A DNA stretch of 60,000 bases, taken from positions 6,264,001 to 6,324,000 of the forward strand of contig NC_092672.1 in the NCBI RefSeq assembly GCF_964355755.1. Reading direction: 5' to 3'. Under the pieces are notes generated by a model. That model ran no database searches, was not told where the DNA came from, and saw only the letters and a list, made by a program, of their open reading frames with translations. This DNA is from Antedon mediterranea. Lineage: Eukaryota > Echinodermata > Crinoidea > Comatulida > Antedonidae. Below are positions 1 through 12,600 of the stretch, in pieces; within the stretch, counting starts at the first letter, position 1; the number at the start of each line of letters is the position of its first letter. A program made the position numbers and the translations under genes.

Positions 1-334
1 ATAACGTAGAAATAGATTGGAATAAAGTATGGTATTATAAGGTATACAAGATGAAACATATAGTAAAGTTGCTCAATTCAACTTTAAACTCCTACATCGA
101 ATATTACCGTGTAAAAAAAGATTAAAACTATTGAATCTAGCAGAAAACAATTTATGTGACAATTGTATAGGCCTAAATCAGATAGAAAGTGAACAACACA
201 TGCTGTTTGAATGCAATGCCATTCAATGGACATGGCACAAATTTAAAGATGTGCTGGCTGTTTGCTTTCCAGCTGAAGATAATATTACTGTACTTAGTTT
301 AAAATTGTTACAGGAACAAAAAACAATATTGTAA
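1..334 (+). mobile_element. Decayed LINE (non-LTR retrotransposon) reverse-transcriptase C-terminal fragment
   Basis: The translation contains VAQFNFKLLHRILPCKKRLK followed by a zinc-knuckle-like LCDNC-(x14)-H-(x4)-C pattern (ESEQHMLFEC). This is the RT-associated zinc-binding tail typical of many LINEs. The matching upstream segment (IDWNKVWYYKVYK) is in another frame, so there is a frameshift near 50-62, and the left end is cut by the window. The frame stops at 332-334. It is not a working gene. Confidence 0.8.
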
Positions 335-864
335 ATGAATTGATTTCTCTGTTTTTATTCTGTATGTAGCCGTCTTCTTCTGAAGACACATGGCCGCCAT
401 TGACGAATACATAGTATCAGTTGACCATAGAGGTATAAAATTAGTTGACTTCACTGCTGGTGTACTCGAGAAATTTTCAAATATTGTAGGCCTATATTAA
501 ATAGTTCTGACATAATAATTAGGTGTGTAGGGAGTACAATTCATCCCCTCTCTCCAGTAAGGCATCATTACAGTGCTTCATTTTATTGGCAAATAAATGG
601 AGTCGCCACTCTCGTCCACTAACGATTCGATAGTTAATTTTACTCGCCATTTTTTGGATGATCCTATAATATAACATTTTTGTATTTAGTTATGATTCAA
701 CGAAAGGTCATAGCGAAGTAAATTCTAGGAAACACAAAGCAATAATACTGTACTACTGTACTAGTGTGGCATCGGTTAATGGAATATTCCATTCAAAGTG
801 TCAATTCATTCATTAAACAAGGCCTACTGCGCAATCGTTTTCTTATAGAACCAACCAAGGACTT

Positions 865-1026
865 AAGTTCTGTTTACACTATCAAACTAGTTTGACAAAA
901 AAAAAGTGTGATATGCTCAAATAAGGTAGTGATATATCCAAATATGGTAGTGTAATGACATCATCCTGTCCAAATATGGGTACATCACATTTTTGTCAAA
1001 CCAGTTTAATAGTGCAGACAGAGCTT
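865..1026. mobile_element. Foldback MITE family A, copy 1
   Basis: This copy has left terminus TTCTGTTTACACTATCAAAC and right terminus TTTAATAGTGCAGACAGAGC, with internal GTGATAT/ACATCA motifs common to all copies. It is flanked by TA on both sides. It lies in the long GAS2-like intron and is the only copy I found outside GCN1. Confidence 0.85.
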
Positions 1027-3527
1027 TAGGTAGTCTGCGTTCACATTTTTAAGAAACAGAAATGTTTCAAAATACAGATAGGCCTACAGACAAATTGCTA
1101 AAAATGCGAACCGACGACAAATCATGGCAATATGCACTTCTGACTTTGTTTTATAATTATAGGCCTAAGAATAACAAAAAATGCAGTACAATGCATTTTG
1201 TTGTTTCAGTTTCTAAAAAAAGATCATATTATAATTATTAGAATAATTTTAACACAACTATAATACTACAGTAATTAGTTCTATTCAATTTTATAATAGG
1301 AAAATTTCGTTCGTTAAGAAAACAAAATTATTCTTCTTAATGAAATCCTTGCCGAGATTTACAGTACTAATTAATAAGCTACTTAATTAAGTACATAATA
1401 TATTGCTATTTTAAAACCAGATATTAATAGCCATGCTAGAGATGACGGTAACTGCGACTAAAACAATCACCGTCACTCATATATAAATTAGTAATTTTCA
1501 AGCCGTAAACGAAAGTGGAGATGACAGCAGACTATATTCGATAAAGCAGACTATATTTGACAAATGTCTATTAAGATTGTGAATCATCTACTTCCCACCA
1601 CCTGACGATCGATTACAGAGTCCTGATATTTTTACGTATGATCTTTTAAATATGGTCTTATTTTTAGGTTTAGTGGATTGATTTCGAATATTTTTCCGCT
1701 CGTGAACTGGAGAACATATACTATATCTACCAGTACCAGTAGGCCTATTATTTGCACTAAACAAACTGTTTACTGTAAAATATATATGTGCCAAGCCAGC
1801 AATTAAGTTTTATCTGTAAGAACGTTTCAAGATGGTTATTTGCCAACCAATATCAATACGCATGACATTGCATTGATTTGTGACAGAAAATATGGCAATG
1901 CTCACACAGATACGATCCTCTGAACTCGTCACAATTTCCGTACTAGGTGTTTGTGAGGTAGATGATGACGTGCAGAAAATAAGAAAGATTAGCAGAAATG
2001 GGTTTTGCTAATCGTTGTTGTAGGCTCCGGCGATTTTTGGGGGAATGGCGCGTTGCCCCGGGAAAGAGTGAGGACAGTTTTGATATTAAACGCTCGAATG
2101 ATTGCTGGCGTTATGTCAAACGGGATTGCAGAAGGTCATGACGTCAATTATATCCCATCCCTAAACAGGGGCCAGTATTTGTTGGTACTGCCCATTGGTC
2201 ATACAGTACCCGTATAAGACAGACAGTATAGTATTTGTGCTGACAAATTAAGTTCTAGAACAGCGGGAAAACATGATATATTTATCCATGATGATCCATA
2301 TAAATATATCATACAAAGTGGGTTATATAATGAACTACGGCTGCGGTGGGAGGTAGAGGGGTCACGAGCAGACGACCAATGGTGATTTATTACCGTTACC
2401 CAAAGTACCGCGCTCGCCACGGTAATTGATGTATAATAGCTCTTCGAAACACGGCCTGCAGAATCGGAGATAAGATTGATTGAGCTAATGAGCGTCAGGT
2501 ATTTATCAAGTTAATACTCAGAAGGGGGCCACGAGATGGGATCAGGAATGGGGTGCAGTTTGAATGGGACAGTAGGCCTAAATAAAAAAAAAACAGGGTC
2601 TGGAAGCATTATGTCCAGTACACTTTCCCGTAAACAAAGGATTACTCAATTACAATGGCCAGAACGAGAGTTTAAATTAATTAGATCTGTTAGGTGTAAA
2701 TGACAGTCATTGTTGTTGATTCTATCCAGGTGGAAACGAAAGGGTACCTTGTCTTTATACGACAAATAATGGTTTTCTTGTTTATTTGTTTTTTATTGTC
2801 GACCTAACACCTGGGACACTCGCCTCAGTTTTTTCAGATCCCCGTTTATCGCCTGAACACTTTCATGTATACGGACATAGAAGTCGCCGTCACAAACGTG
2901 CGTTTACACACTAAAAATTGTACCGGCACGTCTTCTTCACATACGGGTAAATTAACAGTATTTACCTAGTATTCTCGCCGAATCATTGCCATTCCCACAC
3001 ATGCTTTTCTCTGTACATGAATAAAATGGGCGTTGAACTCTAAAATAATTCGTGCGTATTTCCTACCACAAAATAGTAATTGCTGAATACGGATGTTTTT
3101 GTGCGCCCTTTCCGTTACATAGGCGTATTATACTGTAGAATTGATTACGTAATTAATATAATTATTAGTCAAATGTGCCATAAGCGATGTTATGCGCAAG
3201 TTATGTTATGTGGCATTGGATTATTCTATGAAAATGACGTTTAGGGTCTGAAAACGGCGACAAAATGTAATTGACCGTTGGTTGCACGAAGTGAGTGTAT
3301 TTATAAACAAAAATACATTTCCTTCTTTCAAATTCGAATGTTTCCTACTAAAAATAGGCCTACAATTAAACGTACACAAACATTTAATTCGAGTGTCTTC
3401 TTTTTAAAATGAATTGCTTATGTACAAACTAAAGGTTCCTCTTAAATATCAAATTATTAAATTATATTTAATAGGAACTAAACAGCAGTTACGTAGAACC
3501 ACATGTTCGTCACATCCGTAACACGTT

Positions 3528-3813
3528 CACGCATGACTAAACACATATTAAACATGGCGGATAATAAAGTGTAACTACTTATTATAAAGTACATAAACAA
3601 CAACTGCCGTATAATCAACACATTACAGAAATGTATTTAAAGTCACGAAAACGAAATTGTCGAATAAATTTCACACGCATGACTAAACACATTAAATATG
3701 GCGGATAATAAAGTGTAACTACTTATTATACAGTACATAAACAACAAATGACGTATAATCAACACATAACAGAAATGTATTTAAAGTCACGAAAACGAAA
3801 TTGTCGAATAAAT
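3528..3813. repeat. Tandem duplication, two ~140-146-bp units
   Basis: Unit 1 (3528-3673) and unit 2 (3674-3813) both start CACGCATGACTAAACACAT and end CGAATAAATT, with about 10 differences plus a short deletion. It lies in the GAS2-like intron. No coding potential was seen. Confidence 0.9.
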
Positions 3814-4342
3814 TAATTATATAATCGGGAATTGAATTAGTTTTGTTTTAGCTGGTACATTTCAACATTAGTCACTGAAATATTAATTTATTACCCATTC
3901 TTTTGAGTCATCGGTACCTGTGTTTCTTTTTCAGCTAGATACGATAAACTTATATATCTATATAAATTGTCGATAGATTCGTATAGGTCTATCAGCGGGT
4001 AACCTGCTTTTTATTCGTGTTTCTTTGTTTTATTACGGTATTATATCGTTTATTTCATCGATATACAGTTCAATACATTGGTATTATTTTAGTGGTAAAA
4101 ACAAATGTGTATAGTTTTGATAAATTCTTATGGGTCTATCAGTGGGGTGCTTATTCTGTATTATCTATTTATGTTTTGATGTACAATGCAGTGATGATAT
4201 TGTGTATGATCTTTTGTTTTTGTGGTAAAATAAAATGATTTCTCTCAATTTTGTCGTGTGACAGCGTGACCGTGGCAATAACACAATACTGTATAAAAGT
4301 AACGTAGGCCTACAACAATATAAATAAAGACGGTGTACATAC

Positions 4343-5050
4343 CATTTCATCGAGTGACATGAGGTCTTGTTTGGTCATTACAACCCGTGGTTTTTGTGGT
4401 GGATCTGGTCGTTTTGGTTCTTGCTCTGGTTCAGACTCTACATCGGCATCGTCTGCCGCGTCAGAAGACTCACCATTAACTTCTGACGCAATCTCTCTAT
4501 CAATCTCCTGCTCCAATTGAATAAGCATTGGCACTAACATTCCAAATCTAGCACCCTTTCGGGCCACTTCCAAAAGACATAAAATAAAACTCCTAATATT
4601 TTTCCGCATAACAAGATCGTCTGTTTCGAATAGTAAAACATCGTGGACGCCTAACGAGTGCCTACACCAGTAGATGAAGTTACTTATATTATCCCGAGCG
4701 ACGAACGTTCCAGGTTGAGCACTTCCACGATATTTTACCTCTTCAGATGGAATCTGTATCAAGTCAGAATTTCCATTTGTGTTTTTGATTTGTATTTCCT
4801 TCCATGCTACCGCTTGTTTCTTAATGCTGTTCGCATGCTGGCAAAGTACAATACCAGTTTCCAGTTTTTCGACAAAATTTTCAGGTTGTATATCGATACT
4901 ATATAAATTATCCAGCCATTCGGCTAAGTCCTCTTTCATGGCAAAGAGGTATTCATCACGTGATTTGAAAGACCGTATCGGGACGTGTTCCCAGGTGCTG
5001 CTGAGTCGGCGCTCACTCGTGTCTTCGGGCCCTGGCCTCATGTCGACCAT
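4343..5050 (-). CDS. GAS2-like protein, first coding exon with CH domain (3' partial)
   Basis: GAS2-like proteins link actin to microtubules through an N-terminal calponin-homology (CH) domain and a GAR domain. The exon codes 236 residues from ATG at 5050. A variable N-terminus of ~25 residues is followed by PIRSFKSRDEYLFAMKEDLA, EWLDNLY, ETGIVLCQHAN, AQPGTFVARDNISNFIYWCR and CLLEVARKGARFG, i.e. a CH domain at about residues 28-170 that is closest in feel to GAS2L1/GAS2L2. An acidic linker (ESEPEQEPKRPDPP) and DLMSLDEM then reach a GTATGT donor in phase 0. In GAS2L1/L2 the GAR domain follows directly after this LDE(M/L)V point. I see no GAR exon in 1-4342, so the next intron exceeds 4.3 kb. 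A second in-frame Met at codon 4 is an alternative start. An upstream non-coding exon cannot be excluded. Confidence 0.93.
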
Positions 5051-6228
5051 GGTTCGGTTAACCGACTGCCCGAATAAAATATATATCCTCCCTTCTTAAA
5101 TCGTTAAACGTACTGGTAAATTTTACATAAGACATGCAAGTAAATACTTGCTATGAAACACTTCCTTTCAATATCTGAATGACGACAGGAAAAGCCAACT
5201 GGTATTCTGTCCATACAGACTGCCTTCTCCCACGACCATTGTCATCCGCCAAGTCACTGCGTATAAAAGAAAAGAGAGTATTTCTACTGGAATTTCAATT
5301 GTCATCAAAAACAAAAAAACAACGAAAAACAGACATTTTAACAAAAGGAGGCGATTTACTCAGTTGAGCTCTGTTGAGCTTCTGATTTTCATCCAAGAAT
5401 TGGAAACCAGTAACCGTGAATGGGAGCCAGTGATGCGTAGCAAAAACATAAACGTTATTTGGCCCTACCAAAACCACATAGGAATTCAGTTATCCTATGG
5501 AATAAAAGTCAATAAGCCCAAGGCAGCATACTAATTATCTTATTACTGGTCTACCGTTAAGTCTTTATCTATAAACAATAAGGATTAACCCAGTAAAGTT
5601 AGCATTCTTTGTTTACGATTCGTGTTTAATTGTCTTTAGTGTATTCCTTCCAAAATATAACTTTCCATGGGTAATCCTCTTTGGAAAGTTTATAATATAA
5701 CTAGGGGGTCGTGTGTTGCCATGGTGACACATGCTTACATATTTAAAGTGAACTTGAAGCGTTCTCGGGTTAACCCGACCCTGACCGAGAGTGCCTGCAG
5801 TTTTTTAGGCGTTTACCGTTACGCTATCGTTCACGTCAAGCTGTTTTAGCATTTTTAAACGGTTTATTTTATATTTACTCTACGATTTTATCAATGTAAA
5901 TTGTACAATATGTAAGAACCGAGCTAGCCTCTATGTTCACATAAGCAGTTCTCATCCTGTAAATTATTTATATCTATCTATTTACAACATAATGTATACA
6001 TTCCAGAATATTTCAATAGTTATGAATTTTAAAATCAATAAACGATGATATACTGAGGCCCCATGGTATATAATCTGGCATACTTCGGCTTAATTCAGAT
6101 CACATAGACTATCGACTATAGGCCTACATCAAAATAGACCAAAATATAGATACTTTATATTATAGGCATATTTATTAATAGAGCCATTTACTTTACATTA
6201 CTTAAGCAGTTTCTATTTCTAATCGTAA
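5051..6228. other. Upstream region of the GAS2-like gene
   Basis: This stretch precedes the GAS2-like start codon and must hold its 5' UTR or promoter, or an upstream intron. I see AT-rich sequence and a short GC-richer patch near 5755-5830, but no clear core promoter, repeat or coding exon. Confidence 0.4.
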
Positions 6229-6624
6229 CTGAATTATACTATCTTAAATCTGCAGAGCACAACTACGAAATATTACACAGATCTTAACGAGCTTTGTTCC
6301 ATAAAGAGAAAGGCCTATCATTATAACACGAAAATATACGAGATAACAAAACAAGAAGAATGGAGTAAAAGAATTAAACGAAGGAGACTAAAATGGTATG
6401 GACACATAATTAGATTACCGGATGATACCCCAATCAAACAAACAATGAAGGAAACTAACAGGAAAGTAAAACGACCCGTAGGAAGACCAAGAAATAACTG
6501 GATGAATCAAATAAAGAAAGACTTACAAGGACTAGTAGACACTAACACAATAACAAACCATCCTGCCATAAACAGAAAAAAGTGGAAACAAATTGTGGAA
6601 AGCGTAATGTCGGAAGACGGATAA
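6229..6624 (+). mobile_element. LINE 3' fragment: reverse-transcriptase C-terminus
   Basis: The frame is open from 6229 to a TAA at 6622-6624. The part from about 6358 reads EWSKRIKRRRLKWYGHIIRL, then KRPVGRPRNNWMNQIKKDLQ. This RRL-W-GH-(I/L)-R...GRP-(K/R)..W pattern is the C-terminal hallmark of many endonuclease/reverse-transcriptase LINE proteins. The 5' part is missing, so it is a 5'-truncated insertion, though its 3' frame is intact and so probably fairly young. Confidence 0.85.
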
Positions 6625-8360
6625 CGTTAACAATATCATTATGTACTTGGCACTAATTAGGCCTACTGGTATTTAGCTTAACTTATGTTGGGGACTAGAA
6701 CAATAATTTAGCCTGCGGTATAATACTAGGCCTATATGATTGATAATGTACTTGAGGGTACTCAAATAATACTGTATTTAGCTATGTGCAAATATTCACA
6801 AAACACTATCACTACCCACGCGAGGAAAACGGATCAACTATTCTAATAATGTCCTACTTAATTTAAAACGTGAATATGTTTAGTCATTTCAAATTTGTGT
6901 TCCTATTATTTTAGCAAAATTCAGCCAGATAGAACAGAACATTGAGAGAGTAAATTATAAATGCTAGGCCTATTTTACTACTACTGTACACACAACATTG
7001 CTTTCCTTGTTTGGACTAGCAAGAAAGTACCACTATATCCAGTAATGATTAACAGAAACAATTTTAGCCCTATATTTTTTTAATAAATTACGGGACCGTA
7101 ATATTTGTTTAAATACCATAGTCCAGCTCACTATAAATATACTTACACAATCACATTGGATGTCAAGGGAGGTTGGCTACAGCTATAAATATGTGATATA
7201 TTGTCACTTTAAGTCTGTAACAAACAGACACTGACCTTCGCCTCTATTTGAATGGAATAATTTAGCTATATCAAGTACAAGGCCTCACTACCCGCACAAT
7301 AAAATAATACTACTTTCAAAACGAACATACTTTAGAAAAATACATCGGTAGACTCGGTAACGGTCTAATGAGTTTTTTTTTAATTAAAAAAGTCTAATTA
7401 GAAACTTAATCTGGTAAACAATATAATTAATTCTTTTGTGAATTGTTGTTTATCGTTTCTTTTTACAAGGAACTTGAAAATGAATTCTGTGGGTAGACAA
7501 TGTACATACAAAAACACGATGCAGTATTTTATCAGTCTATGTAAATATAATTTTAAAGATATATATAATGTATATATATAGCATTGGTGAACCCAATGAT
7601 AACTGTATATTGTATACAGTAATGTACACAACAAAAGACAAAAGAAGTAAAAAAGTACATACCAAGTTCGAGATTCGGTGAACGTCAGCTGAAATAATAT
7701 TCCTGCTCTGATGAAATTATTCACAAAAATAATGATACAAAATCCGAAAATTGCGCTCTAATAAGAAACACATTTTTTAGAGCAAAGTCGTCTGAAGTTA
7801 TACGAGCCCGGGTCATGCCGACTATCACATACAGAGCTCTGTTACCTAATGAACTAGTAATAGTAGAGTAGTAGCAGGTAGGAAAAGGGTGGATTCTACT
7901 TCAATTTCAGATGGTCGTCATCTGTAATTCCCTCCACGTTGAAATTAACGAATTATTCATGCGTCAACAAATAGGAAATACTGAATCACCAGGTCCCTAC
8001 ATTAAATCCACATACAGAGGGACTGTAACGCTTAGCACCACCCCCAAGTGCGACAAGCACTGTGCTTCCCCGGATTCACAGTGAGTAATGTACTCGATTC
8101 AGACGGCCTAAGCTACTTTAGCCTTCGCTCGCTAAAATGTATATCATATGTGCATAAGGATGAACCTTATGCTGATTTCATTATCATAATTACAAAACGG
8201 ATAGAGGGCGTATTGAATACTCTAAATAACATAAAAACACAAGCCAATGCTTATTTCATAAGAAAAGCTGAACAATGAAATATGCATGTTATCTAAGCAA
8301 TTAAAATAAAAAGTAAAAAGGGTGAGGTATTCATTCTACTTTAGGCCTACGTACATTAAA
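6625..8360. other. Intergenic, no gene seen
   Basis: AT-rich sequence with scattered TAGGCCTA palindromes and short open frames with no recognisable protein similarity. I see no RNA gene or defined repeat here. Confidence 0.5.
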
Positions 8361-8406
8361 GTCAGAAGTGGGATTCGAACCCACGCCTCCATTCGGAGAT
8401 CAGAAT
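8361..8406 (-). pseudogene. tRNA-Leu 3' half (fragment)
   Basis: The minus strand gives the 3' side of an anticodon stem (TTCTGATC), a long variable arm (TCCGAATGGA), then the T arm GTGGGTTCGAATCCCAC and acceptor end TTCTGAC. This closely matches the 3' half of metazoan tRNA-Leu (CAA/CAG type). The similarity stops in the anticodon loop, and no D arm or 5' acceptor strand follows. The break is at the position where tRNA introns occur. It is either a dead tRNA gene or a retroposed tRNA half. Confidence 0.75.
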
Positions 8407-8429
8407 ACCCGTTTACGACGCAACGCAAT

Positions 8430-8532
8430 GACGTAAGCCGCAACGCAAACGAATCGACCTATCAAAAGCGATGGATTATACTAACTATCGTTTGTGATTG
8501 GTCAATTCGCTTGCGTTTTTTAGGCTTACGTC
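8430..8532. repeat. Foldback (inverted) repeat beside the tRNA half
   Basis: The arms start GACGTAAGCC and end GGCTTACGTC. They stay roughly complementary inward through CGCAA-CGAAT-GACC-ATCA. The structure is about 103 bp, MITE-like, and lies 24 bp from the tRNA fragment. Confidence 0.7.
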
Positions 8533-8840
8533 TTTGAGTTTAGTGGGAACTAAAGCTTTAGGAGCGATCTTTGCCACCTTATCCTCTCTATTTTACCCAG
8601 GTACTCATTTACAGTTATCACAATGGGAGGGGTCCTGAGTTCTTAAATAATCTTAAACTTAAACACGAGTCTTTCTCATAAGCATAACAGCTAAGCCAAC
8701 TTCATTTGACCGTACTCGTAGTAAACAACATAGCTTTAGAAACTTCGGAAAATGATACAACTTTACATTAACAAGATAATTAATAAGGAAAGGCAGATTA
8801 AATTGGACAAAGGTTATTGAATTTTAAGTCATACAAATCA

Positions 8841-9262
8841 GTTAAAATCAAGATAAAACAGACAAGTCAACAACATCAAATTAACTGTAAACTGTTATGT
8901 ATGTGTATAAAGCGCAGAGTATGTCAAAAGCAGGTAAGAAACCTGGCTGTTATTGAAGAGAACAAAGGTGATTTGAAGCTGAAGCAGATTATACGAAAAG
9001 GTAAAATCAAGATTAAACAGACAAGTCAACATCAAATTAACTATAAACTGTTATGATCCATGTATGGCGCGCAGAGTACGTCAAAAGCAGCAAACCTGGC
9101 TATTATTATCAAAAAGAACAAAGGTGATTTGAAGTTGAAATAGACTATACGAATAAGTTAAAGATGTTACTGAGATAAAACATGCAAACTGAATTTAAAG
9201 ATACAATGGAGAGCCGAGTGTGTCAAAAAGTGGTTCCGAAAGCTGTTTCTTATCAAAAATAA
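8841..9262. repeat. Tandem repeat, ~160-bp unit, 2.6 copies
   Basis: Unit 1 (8841-9000) and unit 2 (9001-9157) share AAACAGACAAGTCAACATCA-like and CAAAGGTGATTTGAAG segments. A third, degenerate copy follows to about 9262 (CGAGTGTGTCAAAAAG). Open frames across it are a by-product of the repeat. Confidence 0.8.
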
Positions 9263-9529
9263 TTAGCACAAATTGAGCTGGTCTTCCTGAACACACAGAT
9301 GTACTATAAAGCACGTCGGTGTCTCTATGACGTAAAAACATCGTGCAGCCATATGCTATCTCGAACACAGGCCTACATGGTTTCTATTGTACCTTTCAAG
9401 TAAAATCAAAGATCATAAAATACTATGTATTATAACCTGAAATCGTGTCAAATCGTAGGCCTACCGTAGGATCCAGATTCCCCGTGATTATCTCAACATA
9501 CAGACTATCCGAAGTACGGTATCATAGGA

Positions 9530-9653
9530 ATATTTGGTAATACAGCATCACATTTATATTACACGTGGTGCCTGTATCATGTAAGATTAGATTAATGGCT
9601 AGGTTACTACTAGATACATGAAACACATGTAATGTTGTATTACCAAATATATT
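9530..9653. repeat. Inverted repeat
   Basis: The arms are ATATTTGGTAATACAGCATC at the left and TGTTGTATTACCAAATAT at the right, about 75 bp apart. This is a MITE-like foldback with no protein. Confidence 0.65.
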
Positions 9654-12600
9654 ATATAGGAAATATATAGGTACAGTACGAGAATCGGCTGTGTGAATAA
9701 TGGTCCTAAATCCCAGGGAACTTGGCGTCACAACTGGGAAGAATGGACCAAAGTCTCTAGTCTTGATTTTACTATATTAAGACTATATCAATACACTACA
9801 TATTCGAATAGTATTATCAATTTTAAATTGACATCCGTCAACATACTTGGGAGTAAATTAAGCATGAATTGATATTAATTAATTATTAATATCACTTATA
9901 AATAAACCTCACAATGTACAAATAGCATCGGCGTATACAAGCCGACAGGAGTGCGATGGTAACACTCATATCGGTGACGTGTCGACAGGTTTTTTTGTCT
10001 AATTTATCGTATAGCATGTTGTTTGCTGGTGTTGATGATTGATGTTTACCGCCGATCAATATTTTCGAAAAAGGGTAAATCGTTGATTCAATAAAACAAT
10101 CATGCATACTGAATGTTAATGACGGCAGAGATAAATTATGTGAATCAATATAGAAATTACCAACGGGCTGGGTGAATGATGTGCGAGCAACGCGACTTAG
10201 GACTGACCGAGTAAAAGAGTGATCTTATCACAGTGGTTCTCAATTGGCCAAAATGAGTACATTTGCCTAGGTGGGCGCAATGGGAAAAAAACAGGTTTGT
10301 CCCAATCTGCTGTAGTAAAAACCACAACTTTTTTTTTATAAAAACCGTGTATAGGCCTAACAGTAGGCCTATCCAAGTTCTCAGTTCCCACACATCTTTT
10401 TGTGACGTAGGTATATCGTGTTTTCATTTGCGAAACTCCATTCGTCAGTTATTGAACAATCCTTTTTCGTGTGCTACGTCATTTCTTTTAGGACTATATG
10501 CCTAGTTTGCAATTTATGAGAATAGATGTGTAACCTGTAGTAGAGATTCGGCACTGACACACGTCTGAAACTGTGCGGAACGAAGGCGCTACGGAAAAGT
10601 CTGAATGACAATAATATGTAATTTTTATAAAAATTAGGCCTAATGGATATTGAATCCGGTCATTAAAAAAGGACGGGAAACTGCATGATATCGGTATGAT
10701 GAAATAGGCTGCCAGTCGCCAGAAAACAGTAAGATCATCAATAGCTCATTAGCTTTGATGACTCCCAATTACCCATTCAACGATATTAAGAAATTATTTG
10801 ATCATTTTATTCATAGATAAGATAAAATCCAGTAGTATCAATTGTAAAAATGGACGCGAGCCTGTTCGTCGAAGTATTAGGCCTACTACAGTAATAATAT
10901 CTCGATTTAATTACCTTCACGGAAAACAACTGAGGTTTAAAAACAAAAAGGCCGGAGTTTTAAATAAATAATTTCATATGGCACTCGTTATTTTCATTGA
11001 AAAAAAAGTAAAAATGAAAATTCGTTAAAATACGCGCCACTTCCACGGTGCTGCGGCGGAATCGGTGATCGATCGATGGTTATACGATATCGGCGCAGTG
11101 CACTATAAAACTAAAAGGCCACTGAGAGAGCGCAAACCTCCGCCTAGGCATATGAACATTGAATGAAGTGTTTCCATACAGAAATTACATCATCCTTATC
11201 AATCTTATGAAAATCGGGCACTAACTTTTAGAGTAATCCTGCTAACAAATACAATATAAAGAAACAAACACATGCGATCGATCACATAACTTCTCGCAAT
11301 TCTGGCGGAGGTAACAACCGACCTTAGGTAAAAATACCTTTATCATATATATTTTTTAAACCACACATGTAAATGTGGATTCACACTGTACAATAATGTT
11401 AAAATAGTTGAGTTTGCAACGGTATGCGTAGAGGTCTGATACGTCGTACAATACAATTGTTTTTTCAAACGCGCGTACGATTTTAGTCCCGTTAACATAC
11501 AATACACATCAAATCCAATTACTTTTGTTCCGGAGGCTATGAAACAACACTTGTCTTCAAGTACACGGGGATTTACCAGCAATGTGAACAAGCAGAACAA
11601 AACATGGCTAGCTAATCGCATTAAAATAATATTTAAACGCTAAATAATGCATTTAGATAAACAATTTAACAATAGCTGATCAGCTTACAACGTGGTGAAC
11701 AGTAGCCGAATTAAGAAACATCAGTGTTTGTAAGTGTATGTAAACAGATTGGTTTCGTAATACATTGAACTTGAAGGATCTTACGCTGTAAGTAAATAAA
11801 AGGGTGTGAAATAGGAAAAAACAAGGTACTTGAAAATAGAAACATTTTCTAGGCGTTTAACAAAAGAACCGTGGGTTACAGCCGAGTACGAAAAAAGCGA
11901 AGGAACCCGTACGACGGAGTGCAAAAAAAGTGGCTGAGCTGATTAGAAATGGTATACCTTCTCCATGGTTTAAACAGGGAGTTGTAATTAATTATCTAAA
12001 TAGCAACTCTCTGGTTTTACAGATGCAAATGAGACCGTTGGTCTATTGCATTCAATTTAACTAATCTGACCTTATTCGCTAAATGGTTAAATTGAAATAA
12101 AATGTACCAATATTTTGACTACAATAATATACTGTATGTGCAGGTATATTATTGTTAATAACACTGAATGACACCTTGCTAAATAAATGTTAATCGTTGA
12201 CGTATCGGCGTCCTGTCTGCGTATGTTATTCTTGGAATAAAATACCAACAAAAGCTAAAATGACTTCCTTATTTAAAAAAAGAACGTTGAGATTCACGAA
12301 TGAACCGTATAATTTTCGATATTGCTTGTATGTGCAAATGTGTTCACGATATTTCGTTGAAAAACTGGTAGTTCATCTCGATGTGACGATAAAAATACAT
12401 CGACCTTTATAAACAACTGAAATGTATAATTGTTTCAGTTTTATGCATAACACTTAACAGTTACTTACCTTACACCTAAAAAATTAACTTGGTCAACCCC
12501 AACGATACATGCCCAGTCATTTATTGAGGAGTAGGAGGTCTGATTGAGAAGGGTGTATGACCTGTTTTAAGAGGTTAGCCACGCCCACTAGGGCGTGGCG

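Noticed and set aside
4658-5099. Overlapping plus-strand open frames of 82 and 106 residues
   Set aside because: They are antisense shadows of the GAS2-like CH-domain exon, which matches a known family on the minus strand.
7398-7724. Minus-strand 108-residue frame, hydrophobic, membrane-protein-like
   Set aside because: It is strongly AT-rich, with low-complexity Tyr/Phe/Leu content, no family similarity and no splice context, so it is a random frame.
8533-8600. Possible 5' half of the tRNA-Leu on the far side of the foldback repeat
   Set aside because: Only about ten bases around the anticodon (TTGAGT) resemble it. The D arm and acceptor strand are not recognisable.
11035-11150. TATAAAA with GC-richer surroundings as a promoter
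   Set aside because: It is on the plus strand, where no gene follows, and a TATA-like string is expected often in AT-rich DNA. No further support was seen.
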